Assembly (NCBI RefSeq): GCF_014204915.1
Contig: NZ_JACHMH010000001.1
Coordinates: forward strand, 6,721,501-6,785,500
DNA: 64,000 nucleotides
DNA from: Crossiella cryophila
Lineage (GTDB): Bacteria; Actinomycetota; Actinomycetes; Mycobacteriales; Pseudonocardiaceae
Direction: 5' to 3'
The position numbers were made by a program, and so were the translations under genes. Below the pieces are notes generated by a model that was not told the DNA's origin, made no database searches, and worked only from the letters and a program-made list of their open reading frames with translations. Positions 7,948-17,026 of this stretch are shown piece after piece. Positions within the stretch are counted from its first letter, which is position 1. Each line of letters opens with the position of its first letter.

Positions 7948-9055
7948 AGGGAATCGGGGCCTTGGGGACCTTCTTGAATATCTCCGAACAGGCGTAGGCA
8001 CCACCGCGGTCGGCGAGGTCGGTGGTGGCCAGGCAGACGTAGCGGCCGGAGGTGGTCAGGTCCAGGTTGCAGGTCGCGCTGGCGCCGGGAATCCCTTGCA
8101 GGGTGGTTGGTTTGTCCTCGCAGCCGAACCAGATCGGCTGGCCCTGGTGGCCGCGGCCCATCCAGGCGCCGGAGATGGTGGCGCGTAACGGGGCGATCGT
8201 CCCGGCGGGGACGGTGAACTCGCAGCGTCTGGACTTCAGACCGGTGGGCAGCGCACAGGCTTTGGTGTCCGGCGCGTTGATGCTGATCTCGGCGGAGAAC
8301 ACCGACATAGCGACCGCGACCTGCACGAGTGCTCGCTCGGGTGGCTTGGTCGTGCTGGTGGGCGGGGCGATCGAACCGGCCTCGGTGGCGCGTGGCAGCA
8401 CGAGTTCCCGGAGCGAGGTGGCCAGTTCGGCGGTGCTGGCGGCCAGTTTGGGTTTGGGGGCACCGGCGGCCGCGGCGAGCTGGGTCAGTTTTGGTTGCTG
8501 GTCGGGTGGGACCTGCAGGCCGACGAAGCGGAACTCCAGGGACAGACCGGCTTCGGCGACCTTGTCCTGGATGAGTTTCTTGACCTCGGCCTCGTTCTGG
8601 TTGCAGGCGTCGACGCCCTGGCGGGTGACCACGATGATGCGGTTGGTGGTCCAGCCGCGGAACGGGTAGAGCCCGGCGAAGTCCTCGATGGCGCCGAGGA
8701 TGCCGGCCACCAGGGTGCTGCGGCCCGCGGCGGTGACCCGGCGCAGCGCGTCGGCGACCTGTTTGCCGGTGCCGGTGGCCGGGCCGACGAGTTCGCTGGT
8801 GTTGGCCGGGCTGCCGCACTCGCCGCCAAAACGGCGCAGGGACAGCGAATCCGTCGCGGCGCTGTTGACCGCGGCCGCGCCGACCGCCTGGGCGAGGGGG
8901 CCGAACCCGTCGGGGGCGGCGGAGGAGTCGACCAGGAGAGCGGTGCGGTGGTTGGGGATGAGGAAGTAGACGATCACCGCGGCGGCCACCAGGATCAGCG
9001 TGAGCAGCGCGGCGATCAGGCGTAATCGGCGGCGGGGCTTGACGGGCGCGGTCAT
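7916..9055 (-). CDS. membrane-anchored vWA-like protein, second of a pair
   Basis: 379 residues from ATG 9055, which overlaps the stop of the upstream gene (ATGA). Residues 10-32 form a signal anchor. The following domain (RTALLVDSSAAPDGFGPL ... SLRRFGGECGSPANTS ... TNRIIVVTRQGVDAC) resembles a von Willebrand A fold: a DxSxx start and a strand ending before the G/D motif. The C-terminal portion (about 260-379) has four cysteines and looks like a separate beta domain. It is clearly paralogous to the upstream gene product in the first 200 residues. Outer face of the membrane; partner unknown. Confidence 0.75.
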   Translation of the reverse strand: MTAPVKPRRRLRLIAALLTLILVAAAVIVYFLIPNHRTALLVDSSAAPDGFGPLAQAVGAAAVNSAATDSLSLRRFGGECGSPANTSELVGPATGTGKQVADALRRVTAAGRSTLVAGILGAIEDFAGLYPFRGWTTNRIIVVTRQGVDACNQNEAEVKKLIQDKVAEAGLSLEFRFVGLQVPPDQQPKLTQLAAAAGAPKPKLAASTAELATSLRELVLPRATEAGSIAPPTSTTKPPERALVQVAVAMSVFSAEISINAPDTKACALPTGLKSRRCEFTVPAGTIAPLRATISGAWMGRGHQGQPIWFGCEDKPTTLQGIPGASATCNLDLTTSGRYVCLATTDLADRGGAYACSEIFKKVPKAPIPFGSTAPAPTK

Positions 9056-10203
9056 CGCGGGGCCGCCGGGGCAGTGGCGCGCAGGGCGGCGATGGCCTTG
9101 TTCATGCTGGTCACCTTGGCGTTGTAGTCGGCGGCGAAGCCACGGAAGGCGGTCAGGCCGGGGTCGAGGGACTGGGCCGAGCGGGCGGTGGCGAGCAGGC
9201 TGTTGGCCGCGGTGAGGATGCGGTCGAGCTGGGCGCGCAGTGCGTCGGCCTGGCGCTGGATGTCCTGTGCCTGCTGGGTTCTGGCCCGCTCGCGCAGGCC
9301 GTCCAGGCGCGGACCGGCCTGCCCGGCGGACTCCCTGGCCTCGGCCAGGGTGCGCTCGGCGACGTCCAGGCGGCCCTCGACGATGGCGGTGCCCGCGGTG
9401 TTCACCCGTTCCACGGTGGGGTTGAAGATGTCCACGATCTCCTTGGCGTAGCGCAGCACGGGTTCGGCGTTGGTCACGAACTCCAGTGCCGCGTCCAGCC
9501 CGGCCTGATCGGCGGCGAACAGCGGTTCCGGTGCGCCCGCGCCGCCGGCGATCTGTTTGAGCCGGTCGCGCTGGTCGCCGGGGAGCTGGTAGCCGACCAG
9601 GCGCAGTTCGATGGTCAGGCCCGCGGCGGCCAGCCGGTCCTTGATCTCCTTGCCGACGAAGGCGGTGTCCTCGTCGCAGGCGTCGGTGCCGTGCCTGGTG
9701 ACCAGGATGATCCGGTTGACCTGGGTGGCTCGCAGGGTGAACGGGCCGGCGAAGTCCGCCACCGCCTCCACCACCCCGCGCAACAGGGTGGGCCTGCCAC
9801 CGCGGCGCTGCCCGGCGGCCTGGGTGATCTCCTGGCGGTTGCCGGTGCCGAAGTCGACCAGCTGGGTGGTGTTGTCCGGCGCGCCGCACTCACCGCCGAA
9901 ACCCCGCAGGGCCAGCGAGTCCTGGTCACCGGCGTTCTGCACGGCCTGGCGCAGTGAGCGGGCGATGCTCTCCGGTTCCTCGGCGGTGGTGTCGATCAGG
10001 AACTGGGTTCGGTAGGTCGGCGCTAACCAGGGCAGCACCCAGCTCGCCACCGCCCAGGTGCCGCCGCCCAGCAGCGCCACCACGATCAGCAGCACCAGCG
10101 CCCGGCTCAGCGCGGGCGGCAGGCCGAGGTTGACGAAGAGGTTCCACATCCGGTTGTTGTCGCCCTGCTGGATTCCCTGACTGCCTCGCGCGTCGACCTC
10201 CAC
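9052..10203 (-). CDS. membrane protein with vWA-like domain and N-terminal RHIM/BASS-like motif
   Basis: 383 residues from a GTG. Before the membrane segment (about 33-57) lies the cytosolic peptide GSQGIQQGDNNRMWNLF, of the Q-x-G-x-x-N type seen in bacterial amyloid-signalling (BASS/RHIM-like) sequences of actinobacterial STAND and effector proteins. Next comes a vWA-like domain (TQFLIDTTAEEPESIA ... LRGFGGECGAPDNTTQ ... VNRIILVTRHGTDACDED). The C-terminal third (residues about 255-360) is helical, rich in Ala/Arg/Gln and likely coiled coil. Paired with a second vWA-like protein in a two-gene operon. The function is not known. Confidence 0.75.
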   Translation of the reverse strand: MEVDARGSQGIQQGDNNRMWNLFVNLGLPPALSRALVLLIVVALLGGGTWAVASWVLPWLAPTYRTQFLIDTTAEEPESIARSLRQAVQNAGDQDSLALRGFGGECGAPDNTTQLVDFGTGNRQEITQAAGQRRGGRPTLLRGVVEAVADFAGPFTLRATQVNRIILVTRHGTDACDEDTAFVGKEIKDRLAAAGLTIELRLVGYQLPGDQRDRLKQIAGGAGAPEPLFAADQAGLDAALEFVTNAEPVLRYAKEIVDIFNPTVERVNTAGTAIVEGRLDVAERTLAEARESAGQAGPRLDGLRERARTQQAQDIQRQADALRAQLDRILTAANSLLATARSAQSLDPGLTAFRGFAADYNAKVTSMNKAIAALRATAPAAPR

Positions 10204-10284
10204 CCCGGAGACGGTCGCAGTGCCGCGTCACAACCCGAGGGGACGGTGCGTAACAGGTCGATCACCACACGTGTCCAACCGGCT

Positions 10285-10312
10285 CGCCCGGCCGGGTGGT
10301 TCCGGCCGGGCG
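10285..10312 (-). terminator. hairpin after NmrA-like reductase gene
   Basis: CGCCCGGCCGG (10285-10295) and CCGGCCGGGCG (10302-10312) form an 11-bp perfect stem with a 6-nt loop, 10 bp past the stop of the leftward reductase gene and upstream of the vWA-operon start. Confidence 0.65.
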
Positions 10313-10321
10313 TGGACGCGG

Positions 10322-11296
10322 TCAGTCGCGCGGGATCTTCGCCGCGTTCGCCTTCAGCCAGTCGGTCAGCGACTGCAGGCGCGGGTTGAGTTCGCGGACC
10401 TGGTTCAGGTCGCGGGCGCCGACGAAGTAGTCGGCGGTGTCGGCGTAGAACTGGAAGGTGGCGGCGATCTCGTCGGCGATGGGATGACCGGAGGCGCGGA
10501 CCGCGTCCGGGGTGAGCGGGCGGAAGCTGACCGGTTCGCCGAGCACCTCGGTGAACAGCGCGGCGATCTCCTTGCCGGTGGCGTGCGTGCCCGCGATGGC
10601 CACGGTGCGGCCGACGAACTCGCCGCCGCGGTTGAGGATGCCGTAGGCGGTGCGGCCGATATCCTCCACCGCGATCATCGACATCGGGCTGTCCCCGATC
10701 GGCGTGGTCAGCACCAGGTCGCCGTTGGCGTCCCGCGCCGGGCCCTGACCGGCCAGGAACGCCTCGTAGAAGAAGGTGGTCTGCAGGAAGGTGGTGGGCA
10801 CGCCCAGCTCGGTGAACCGGGCGTCCGCCTCGGCCTTGGCGTCGAAGTGCGGGACCTTGTAGCGGCCCAGCAGGGTGGGCGGGTTGATGCCGCGGTGGGT
10901 GAACTGCGGCCTGGAATCGTCCAAAGTGGACCAGATGACGTGCTTGAGGCCGACCTCGGCGGCGATCTTGGCCGCGGTGTGCGCCTGGTCGATCTCCATC
11001 TGGGCCCGGTCGCGGGCGGCCTCCTGCTCGGGGGTGAGCGGGGCCCAGAAGTTGGTCACCACGAACGCGCCGTAGGCACCGGTGAAGGCGCGGCGGATGC
11101 TGTCCTCGTCGTCCAGGTCGGCCTGCACCACCTCGGCCCCACTGGCGGCCAGCAGCCGGGCGGCGGGCGAGGCGGGGTCGCGGGTGATGGCGCGCAACGC
11201 GAACGGGCCGTTGTGGTCGTCCAGGATCGCGCGGGCCAGGCCGCCGCCCTGGGCCCCGGTGGCGCCGATGACTGCGATGATCTTCTTGTCGGACAA
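10322..11296 (-). CDS. NmrA-family NAD(P)-binding protein
   Basis: 324 residues from TTG 11296, selected because GAGGAG sits 8 nt upstream and translation then starts with the Rossmann strand SDKKIIAVIGATGAQGGGLARAIL (glycine motif GATGAQGGG). The rest (GAYGAFVVTNFW, HVIWSTLDDS, FLQTTFFYEAF, DIGRTAYGIL) matches NmrA-like/HSCARG proteins, which are redox sensors or quinone/NADPH-dependent reductases. The preceding LLM oxidoreductase gene ends 17 bp upstream, so the two are likely one operon. Confidence 0.9.
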   Translation of the reverse strand: MSDKKIIAVIGATGAQGGGLARAILDDHNGPFALRAITRDPASPAARLLAASGAEVVQADLDDEDSIRRAFTGAYGAFVVTNFWAPLTPEQEAARDRAQMEIDQAHTAAKIAAEVGLKHVIWSTLDDSRPQFTHRGINPPTLLGRYKVPHFDAKAEADARFTELGVPTTFLQTTFFYEAFLAGQGPARDANGDLVLTTPIGDSPMSMIAVEDIGRTAYGILNRGGEFVGRTVAIAGTHATGKEIAALFTEVLGEPVSFRPLTPDAVRASGHPIADEIAATFQFYADTADYFVGARDLNQVRELNPRLQSLTDWLKANAAKIPRD

Positions 11297-11313
11297 GGGA
11301 AACGCTCCTCGGT

Positions 11314-12342
11314 TCAGTGGGTGGACAGCAGTTCGCGGACGCGGGGCGCTACCTCGCGGCCGTACAGGTCGATGGCCCGCAGCAGGGACTCGTGCCCCAG
11401 ACTGGCCATGCCGTACTTCAGGTCGAAGCGGGTCGCGCCGAGCTGCCGCAGGGTGGCCGCGATCTTGGTGGCCACGGTCTCCGGCGAGCCGACGTAGAGC
11501 GCGCCGCGCGGGCCGACCTCCGCCTCGTAGGACTCCCTGGTCGGCGGGCGGAAGCCGCGTTGCCGGGCGGCCCGGCCGAAGGCGTCCAGGTAGTGCGGGA
11601 AGAACTCCTCGCGGGCGATCGCGTCGGTCTCGGCCAGGTGTCCCGGCGAGTGCACGCCGATGGGCAGGTCCGGGCCGCCGGTGTGCTTGAGGGTCTGCCG
11701 GTACAGCTCGGCGAACGGGCGGAACCGGGCGGCCGGACCGCCGATGATCGCCAGCATCAGGGACAGTCCGTGCTGGGCGGCGCGGACCACCGACAGCGGG
11801 GTGCCGCCGACGCCGATCCAGGTGGGCAGTGCGCCGGAGGTGGTGTGCGGGAAGACCTCGATGCCGTCCAGCGCGGGCCGGAACTTTCCGGTCCAGGTGA
11901 CCGGCTTCTCCTCGCGCAGCTGGGCGAACAGGTCGGCCTTCTCGGCGAACAGCTCGTCGTAGTCGGCCAGGTCGAAGCCGAACAGCGGGAAGGACTCGGT
12001 GCTGGAGCCGCGGCCAAGGATCACCTCGGCCCGGCCACCGGAGAGCGCGTCCAGGGTGGCGTAGCGCTGGAAGACCCGGACCGGGTCGTCGGTGCTGAGC
12101 ACGGTGACCGCCGAGCCCAGCCGGATCCGCTCGGTGCGGGCGGCGATGGCGGCCAGCACCAGGTCCGGTGCGGACAGCGGCATCTCGGCGGTGTGGTGCT
12201 CGCCGATGCCGAAGTAGTCCACCCCGGCGGACTCGGCGTGCACACCCTGCTCGACCAGCAGGCGGATGCCCTCGGGCTGGCTGGCACTGTCCGGCACGTC
12301 GCCGAAGGTGTCCAGGCCGAGGGTGAGGGTCGTGGCGGTCAT
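11314..12342 (-). CDS. LLM-class flavin-dependent oxidoreductase
   Basis: About 342 residues of luciferase-like TIM-barrel: TLGLDTFGDVPDSASQPEGIRLLVEQG, GIGEHHTAEMPLSAPDLVLAAIAARTERIRLGSAVTVLS, and SGGRAEVILGRGSSTESFPLFG. The last is the phosphate-binding region for F420 or FMN. ATG 12342 is preferred; GTG 12351 is an alternative three codons upstream. These enzymes are monooxygenases or dehydrogenases on small organic molecules. Divergent from an XRE regulator across 101 bp and co-directional with an NmrA-like reductase. Confidence 0.9.
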   Translation of the reverse strand: MTATTLTLGLDTFGDVPDSASQPEGIRLLVEQGVHAESAGVDYFGIGEHHTAEMPLSAPDLVLAAIAARTERIRLGSAVTVLSTDDPVRVFQRYATLDALSGGRAEVILGRGSSTESFPLFGFDLADYDELFAEKADLFAQLREEKPVTWTGKFRPALDGIEVFPHTTSGALPTWIGVGGTPLSVVRAAQHGLSLMLAIIGGPAARFRPFAELYRQTLKHTGGPDLPIGVHSPGHLAETDAIAREEFFPHYLDAFGRAARQRGFRPPTRESYEAEVGPRGALYVGSPETVATKIAATLRQLGATRFDLKYGMASLGHESLLRAIDLYGREVAPRVRELLSTH

Positions 12343-12443
12343 GGCACCCACGCTGCACCCGCCGCGCGGCCCGCGCGCGCCCCTGCGGTGGGTACCAACG
12401 CCAGGGGATGGCAGCCCGGCCGCGAGGGGGCGATCATGGGTGC

Positions 12444-13277
12444 ATGGGTGAGAACCGGAGCACGGCTGACGAGCTGGCCGACTTCCTGCGGGCCCGGCGG
12501 GCCGCGCTCACGCCGGAGACCGTCGGGGTGCCCACCTACGGCCAGCCACGCCGGGTGCCCGGCCTGCGCCGGGACGAGGTGGCCCAGCTGGCCGGGATCA
12601 GCGTGAACTACTACACCCGGCTTGAGCAAGGCGAGAGCCATCAGATGTCGGACTCGGTGCTGTCCGCGCTGGCCGCCGCCCTGCAGCTCAACGTGGACGA
12701 GCACGCGCACCTGCTCCGGCTGGCCCGCCCAGCCCAGACGGTGCGCCGCGGCACCGGTCCGGAGACGGTCCGGCCCTCGATGCTGACGTTGCTGGAGAGC
12801 AACACCGAACAGGCCGCGGTGCTGGTCGGCCGCAGCACCAACCTGCTGGGCGCCAACCGGCTGGGCTACGCCCTCTACGGCCTGCGCCCGGACCAGCGGC
12901 CGAACCTGACCAAGCTGATGTTCCTCTCCCCCGAGATGCGCGATCTGCTGCCGGACTGGCCGGAGCAGGCCCGCAACGCCGCCTCCTACCTGCGGGCGGC
13001 GACCAGTGATCATCCGGATGACGAGATGCTGGCGGCGCTGATCGGCGAGCTGAGCATCAAGAGCACGGATTTCGCCCGGATCTGGGCCGAGCATCCGGTG
13101 GCGGAATGCCTGCACAAGACGCAGAAGTTCCGGCATCCGCTGGTCGGCGAGCTGGTGTTGCAGGAGGAGATCCTGCGGCTGCCGGATGATCCGAGTCAGC
13201 GGCTGATCTTCCTGGGCGCGGAGCCGGGCACGCCTTCGGCCGAACGGTTGCGATTGCTGGACTCGCTGGTGTCCTAG
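12444..13277 (+). CDS. XRE-family regulator with MmyB-like ligand-binding domain
   Basis: 277 residues from ATG 12444 (MGENRSTADELADFLRARR). The helix-turn-helix is GLRRDEVAQLAGISVNYYTRLEQG, followed by the MmyB-like domain (NRLGYALYGL ... ARNAASYLRAATSDHPDDEMLAALIGELSIKSTDFARIWAEHPVAE ... FRHPLVGELVLQEEIL). Such proteins usually repress or activate a divergent oxidoreductase, and here the LLM oxidoreductase/NmrA operon is divergent and adjacent. Its stop overlaps the stop of the convergent AfsR-like gene by 4 bp. Confidence 0.92.
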   Translation: MGENRSTADELADFLRARRAALTPETVGVPTYGQPRRVPGLRRDEVAQLAGISVNYYTRLEQGESHQMSDSVLSALAAALQLNVDEHAHLLRLARPAQTVRRGTGPETVRPSMLTLLESNTEQAAVLVGRSTNLLGANRLGYALYGLRPDQRPNLTKLMFLSPEMRDLLPDWPEQARNAASYLRAATSDHPDDEMLAALIGELSIKSTDFARIWAEHPVAECLHKTQKFRHPLVGELVLQEEILRLPDDPSQRLIFLGAEPGTPSAERLRLLDSLVS

Positions 13278-16200
13278 CGACCGAGTGCGGCGGCCAACTC
13301 GGCCAGGTAACCGGTCACCGGGCCGAAGGTGAGCAGGCCGCTGCCCGCACCGGCGAGTTCGCCGGCCGCGGGCAGCAGCTCGGTGTGCGCGCGTTCGATG
13401 AGTTCGCGGTCCCGCAAGGCAACGGCGGTGCGGGCGAGCAGGGCAAGGCGGGCCTCGGTGAGCAGGTCGGCCGGGGTGTCCGGGAGGGCTCGGGCGGCGG
13501 CCAGGGCGGCGGGGCGTTCGCCTGAGGCGAGCAGGGCCAGTGGGCGGACCCAGTCCAGGTACGGGCCCCATTCCGCGGTCAGGTCCACTGTGGACTGTGA
13601 GTTGCGCTGGAGATCCAAGGACAGCAAGGACAGTGGCAGCAGGCTGTTGGCGAGGCCGGGCATGCCTGCGGTGTCCAGGCGGGTGGCGGCGGCGCGGTAG
13701 GCGGCCTCGGATTCGGTGAACCGGCCAGCGGCGGAGTGGCGCAGGGCGGCGTAGAACTCGGTGAAGACGGCCACGAGTGGGAGCTGGTGGCGGTCGGCGA
13801 GTTGATCGACGGCGGTGGCGTGCTGGTCGGCGGCGGCGAAGTCGGACCGGGCGGCGCAGGCCTGGATCAGGATGAGGTGGGCCAGGACCTCGAAGGTGAT
13901 CAGGCCGTGTTCGCCGGACAGGGCAAGGAGTTCGTGGCCGAGGGCGGCGCGTTCCGGGGACATGCCCGCGTGGTCGAAGGTGTGCAGGAAACGGCCGTTG
14001 AGGGCGAAGGCGAGCAGGGCCGGGTCGGTCAACTCCCTGGCCAGGGACTCGGCTTCGGCGGCGGCCGTGCGGGCGCGGGTGGAGCGGGTGCCACGGAGTT
14101 CCATGGCGAGGGTGGCCAGTAGGCGGGCCCGGTCGGCGATCCGGTGCGGGGGCAGGGCGGCGAGGGTGCGTTCGGTGACGGCGACCACCTGGGCGGCGAT
14201 CGCCGGGTCGTCGTGGGTGGTCCAGCTGCCGGGCACGTCGAAGGCGGCGATGACCCTGGCGGTCAGTTCGGGGTCGCCGAGGGATTCGGCTTCGGCCAGG
14301 GTGCCGGCGCGCTGGTCGCGGGCGGTGTGCAGGTGGCCGGTGACGGCCTGGTTGCGGATCAGGCCCATCCGGAGTTCGAGGCGGGTGCGCGGGTCGCCGT
14401 CGTGCGCGTCGAGGGCGGCCTGGTAGTGGCGGGCGGCTTCGTGTGGGGCGAAGCGGGATTCGGCCAGGCGGGCCGCGGCGGCGGCGTAGTGCGCGCGACG
14501 GTCGGCGGGGGCACGGGATCCGGCCAGTAGGTGGTGGTGGGCCAGGGCGTCGATGTCGTTGGGGCGCAGGCTTTCCAGGGTGTGCGCGAGGGTGGCGTGC
14601 CAGCGGGACCGGCGGGATTCGGAGACCTCCTCGTAGAGGGTGTCGCGGACCAGGGCGTGTGCGAACCGGAGGCGGTCGGGGCCGGACTCGGTGAGGAAAC
14701 CCAGCAGCAGGGCGGCATCCAGGGTGTCCAGGACCAGGTTCTCGTTGCCGGACAGGGTGATCAGCAGGTCCAGGTCGGGGTCCCGGCCGATCACGGCGGC
14801 CTGGCGGAGCACGGTGCGGGCGTCCGCGGACAGGGCGCCCAGGCGGTGGCGGATCACCTCGCGGACCCCGGCCGGCACAGCGAGGTCGCCCTGGGTCTCG
14901 TAGTGCCGGGCGAGTTCGCGGGCGAAGAAGGGGTTGCCGCCACTGCGTTCGTGGATGGCGTGCAGCACGCGGGCCGGGAGTTCGCGCTGGGCGGTGGTGC
15001 GGACGAGGTCGGCGGTGGCGGACTCGGGCAGGCCGGTGAGGTAGACGCGGGTGGGTTCGGCGGGGGCGATGCGGGCGAGCAGGTCGGCCAGGCCGGGGGT
15101 GATCTGGGTGGAGCGGTGGGTGGCGACGATGCGGATGGGGCGCGGCGGGGGTTCGGTGACCAGGGTGGCGAGCAGGGCGAGGGTTTCCTCGGTGGCGCGG
15201 TGCAGGTCGTCGAGGACGAGCAGGAGTGGGGCCTGCCGGGCGAGAGTGTCCACATAGGACAGGACGGTGCGGTGGAAGTGGAAGCGGTCCTCGGGGGGTG
15301 TGGCGGGGAGGGGGTGGTGGGTGGCGAGGGCGGTCAGGATCTGGGTCCAGGGCCAGGTGGCGGGGGTGTCGGGGTGTTCGGGGTTGCGGCCCCAGGCGGT
15401 GCGCCAGCCTTGGGCGGCGAGGGTGCTGGTGAGGGCTTCGGCGAGGGCGGTTTTGCCGGAGCCGGGTTCGCCGGAGATGAGGGACAGGTGCAGGCGGGGT
15501 GGGGTGCGGGTCAGGAGGGCGAGTTCGGTGCCGCGGCCCAGGAGTGGGGGGTTGAGGGGCGAGGGTGGTTGGGGCGAATCGGTGGCTTGGCCGGGGTGCG
15601 GGGGTCCCGGGGCGAGACCGGGCAGTGGGGTTGGCTGGGCGGCTTCGGTGGCGCGGCCGGGGTGCGAGGGGGCGTGGAGGGGGTGCAGGGTCGCGGTGGC
15701 GGAGGTCGCGGTGACGGCGGTGGCGGTGACGGCGGTGGCGGTGACGGGGCTCGCGGTGGCGGGGGTCGCGGTTGGGTGTGTGCGTGGGGCGTCCAGGTGT
15801 GGGGCCTGGGCGAGGATGTCCGCTTCCAACTGGCGGAGGGCGGGACCCGGGTCCACGCCCAACTCGGTGACCAGGGCGTTTCTCGCGGTACGCAGGGCTT
15901 CCAGGGCGTCGTGCTGGCGGCCGGTGCGGTAGAGGGCCAGGGCCAGTAGCTGCCAGGCGTGTTCGCGCCAGGGGTGGGTGGTGATGTGGGCGCGCAGGTC
16001 GGCGGCGACCGCGGCGGACTGGCCTTGCGCCAGGGCGGCTTCGGCTCGGCGTTCGACGGCCAGCAGGCGGAGTTCGTCCAGGCGGGCGATTTCCGGGCGG
16101 GCCCAGGGTTCTTCGGCGAACTCGGCGTAGGCGGCACCGCGCCACAGGGCGAGGGCTTTGTCCAATGTGGACAGGTCGAGGGTGGCGAGGGCGACCTCGA

Positions 16201-16519
16201 ACCGGGTGGCGTCGACCGCGTCGGGGGCGGTGCGCAGGGCGTAGCCGGGGGTCTCGGTGACCAGCAGGGTGGCGGGGGTCCTGGGGGCGCGGCCTGGCTC
16301 CAGGGACTGGCGGAGGGTGTTGATGAAGGTCTGGAGCGCGCCAAGGGCGCCGTCGGGCGGGTCTGCCCACAGGTCGTTGATGAGGGTGCGGACCGGGACC
16401 ACCCGGCGGCGGGCGATCAGCAGCCGGGCCAGGATGGCGCGCTGACGGGGACCTTTGAGGGTGACCGGGCCGTGCTCGTCCGCGGCCACCAGCGGGCCGA
16501 GTACGCCGAAGGTCATCAC
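13274..16519 (-). CDS. AfsR/SARP-type regulator: winged helix, BTAD, ATPase, C-terminal helical repeats
   Basis: 1081 residues. OmpR-like winged helix (FGVLGPLVAADEHGPVTLKGPRQRAILARLL), BTAD domain to about residue 245, then a Thr/Ala/Pro linker (about 250-330) with TATAVTATAVTATSATAT repeats. An AAA ATPase follows with Walker A GEPGSGKTALAE near residue 350 and Walker B LLLVLDDLHRA. The C-terminal half is TPR-like helical. The class activates secondary-metabolite or differentiation genes. Divergent from three small secreted proteins, with an inverted repeat between. The linker is encoded by short tandem repeats. Confidence 0.9.
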   Translation of the reverse strand: MMTFGVLGPLVAADEHGPVTLKGPRQRAILARLLIARRRVVPVRTLINDLWADPPDGALGALQTFINTLRQSLEPGRAPRTPATLLVTETPGYALRTAPDAVDATRFEVALATLDLSTLDKALALWRGAAYAEFAEEPWARPEIARLDELRLLAVERRAEAALAQGQSAAVAADLRAHITTHPWREHAWQLLALALYRTGRQHDALEALRTARNALVTELGVDPGPALRQLEADILAQAPHLDAPRTHPTATPATASPVTATAVTATAVTATSATATLHPLHAPSHPGRATEAAQPTPLPGLAPGPPHPGQATDSPQPPSPLNPPLLGRGTELALLTRTPPRLHLSLISGEPGSGKTALAEALTSTLAAQGWRTAWGRNPEHPDTPATWPWTQILTALATHHPLPATPPEDRFHFHRTVLSYVDTLARQAPLLLVLDDLHRATEETLALLATLVTEPPPRPIRIVATHRSTQITPGLADLLARIAPAEPTRVYLTGLPESATADLVRTTAQRELPARVLHAIHERSGGNPFFARELARHYETQGDLAVPAGVREVIRHRLGALSADARTVLRQAAVIGRDPDLDLLITLSGNENLVLDTLDAALLLGFLTESGPDRLRFAHALVRDTLYEEVSESRRSRWHATLAHTLESLRPNDIDALAHHHLLAGSRAPADRRAHYAAAAARLAESRFAPHEAARHYQAALDAHDGDPRTRLELRMGLIRNQAVTGHLHTARDQRAGTLAEAESLGDPELTARVIAAFDVPGSWTTHDDPAIAAQVVAVTERTLAALPPHRIADRARLLATLAMELRGTRSTRARTAAAEAESLARELTDPALLAFALNGRFLHTFDHAGMSPERAALGHELLALSGEHGLITFEVLAHLILIQACAARSDFAAADQHATAVDQLADRHQLPLVAVFTEFYAALRHSAAGRFTESEAAYRAAATRLDTAGMPGLANSLLPLSLLSLDLQRNSQSTVDLTAEWGPYLDWVRPLALLASGERPAALAAARALPDTPADLLTEARLALLARTAVALRDRELIERAHTELLPAAGELAGAGSGLLTFGPVTGYLAELAAALGR

Positions 16520-16589
16520 GGACCGAGCCTAGGTGATCAGTCGCGCTCGCGAGCTAGCCCGAATTCGCACCGCACCGCCTCTTCGGGCG

Positions 16590-16680
16590 CATCTCAGCTG
16601 ATCTATCCGAAGTTTGGTCCACACCAGTTGACGCACTCATCCGCTCACTCCATGATCCTCCTCGAACGTCAGCTGAGATG
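16590..16680. promoter_or_regulatory. 12-bp inverted repeat in divergent promoter region
   Basis: CATCTCAGCTGA (16590-16601) and TCAGCTGAGATG (16669-16680) are perfect inverted copies 67 bp apart. Each contains the palindrome TCAGCTGA. They lie in the 195-bp gap between the AfsR-like regulator and the small secreted operon; the right copy ends 34 bp before the ATG at 16715. A paired operator or looping site is plausible. Confidence 0.6.
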
Positions 16681-16714
16681 AATGATCTCGGCGTTCACCG
16701 TAAGGGGGATTCAC

Positions 16715-17026
16715 ATGAGTAGAGCAGCACTGGCGGCGAAGGCGGCCGTGGTCGCCTTCGCCACCATCACCGCGATGGCTCCGGCCGCGATGGCCAGTTC
16801 CACCGCCGGTCCCTTCGAACCGTGCAGCGGCCCGGTCACCGAGTACACCTGCACCAGCGACGCGAACATGGACCCCGCCTTCGCCCGGCACAGCGTGCGC
16901 GGCCACGCCAGCCGCTACGCCCTCCGGCACGGCTTCTCGCCCAGGAACTGCAAGGAAACCAACCTGGACGAGTACATGAGCGGGATCTTCTACTACGCCT
17001 CGGTCACCTGGAAGTGCAGGCGATGA
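16715..17026 (+). CDS. small secreted cysteine-containing protein (paralogue A)
   Basis: 103 residues from ATG 16715 (AAGGGGG about 8 nt upstream). Signal peptide MSRAALAAKAAVVAFATITA...AMA. The mature part has four cysteines and the pattern RHSVRGHASRYALRHGFSP-x2-C-x-E ... YYASVTWKC. The same spacing is seen in the third gene of this operon (A-x6-A-x5-GF-x4-C-x-E-x8-Y ... C), so the two are diverged paralogues. No known domain recognised. Confidence 0.8.
   Translation: MSRAALAAKAAVVAFATITAMAPAAMASSTAGPFEPCSGPVTEYTCTSDANMDPAFARHSVRGHASRYALRHGFSPRNCKETNLDEYMSGIFYYASVTWKCRR

Noticed and set aside
12339..16370. 1343-residue minus-strand open frame
   Set aside because: Frame-shadow of the LLM/XRE/AfsR genes, with Arg/Pro-rich product and no domain; the 13274-16519 frame is clearly AfsR-like.
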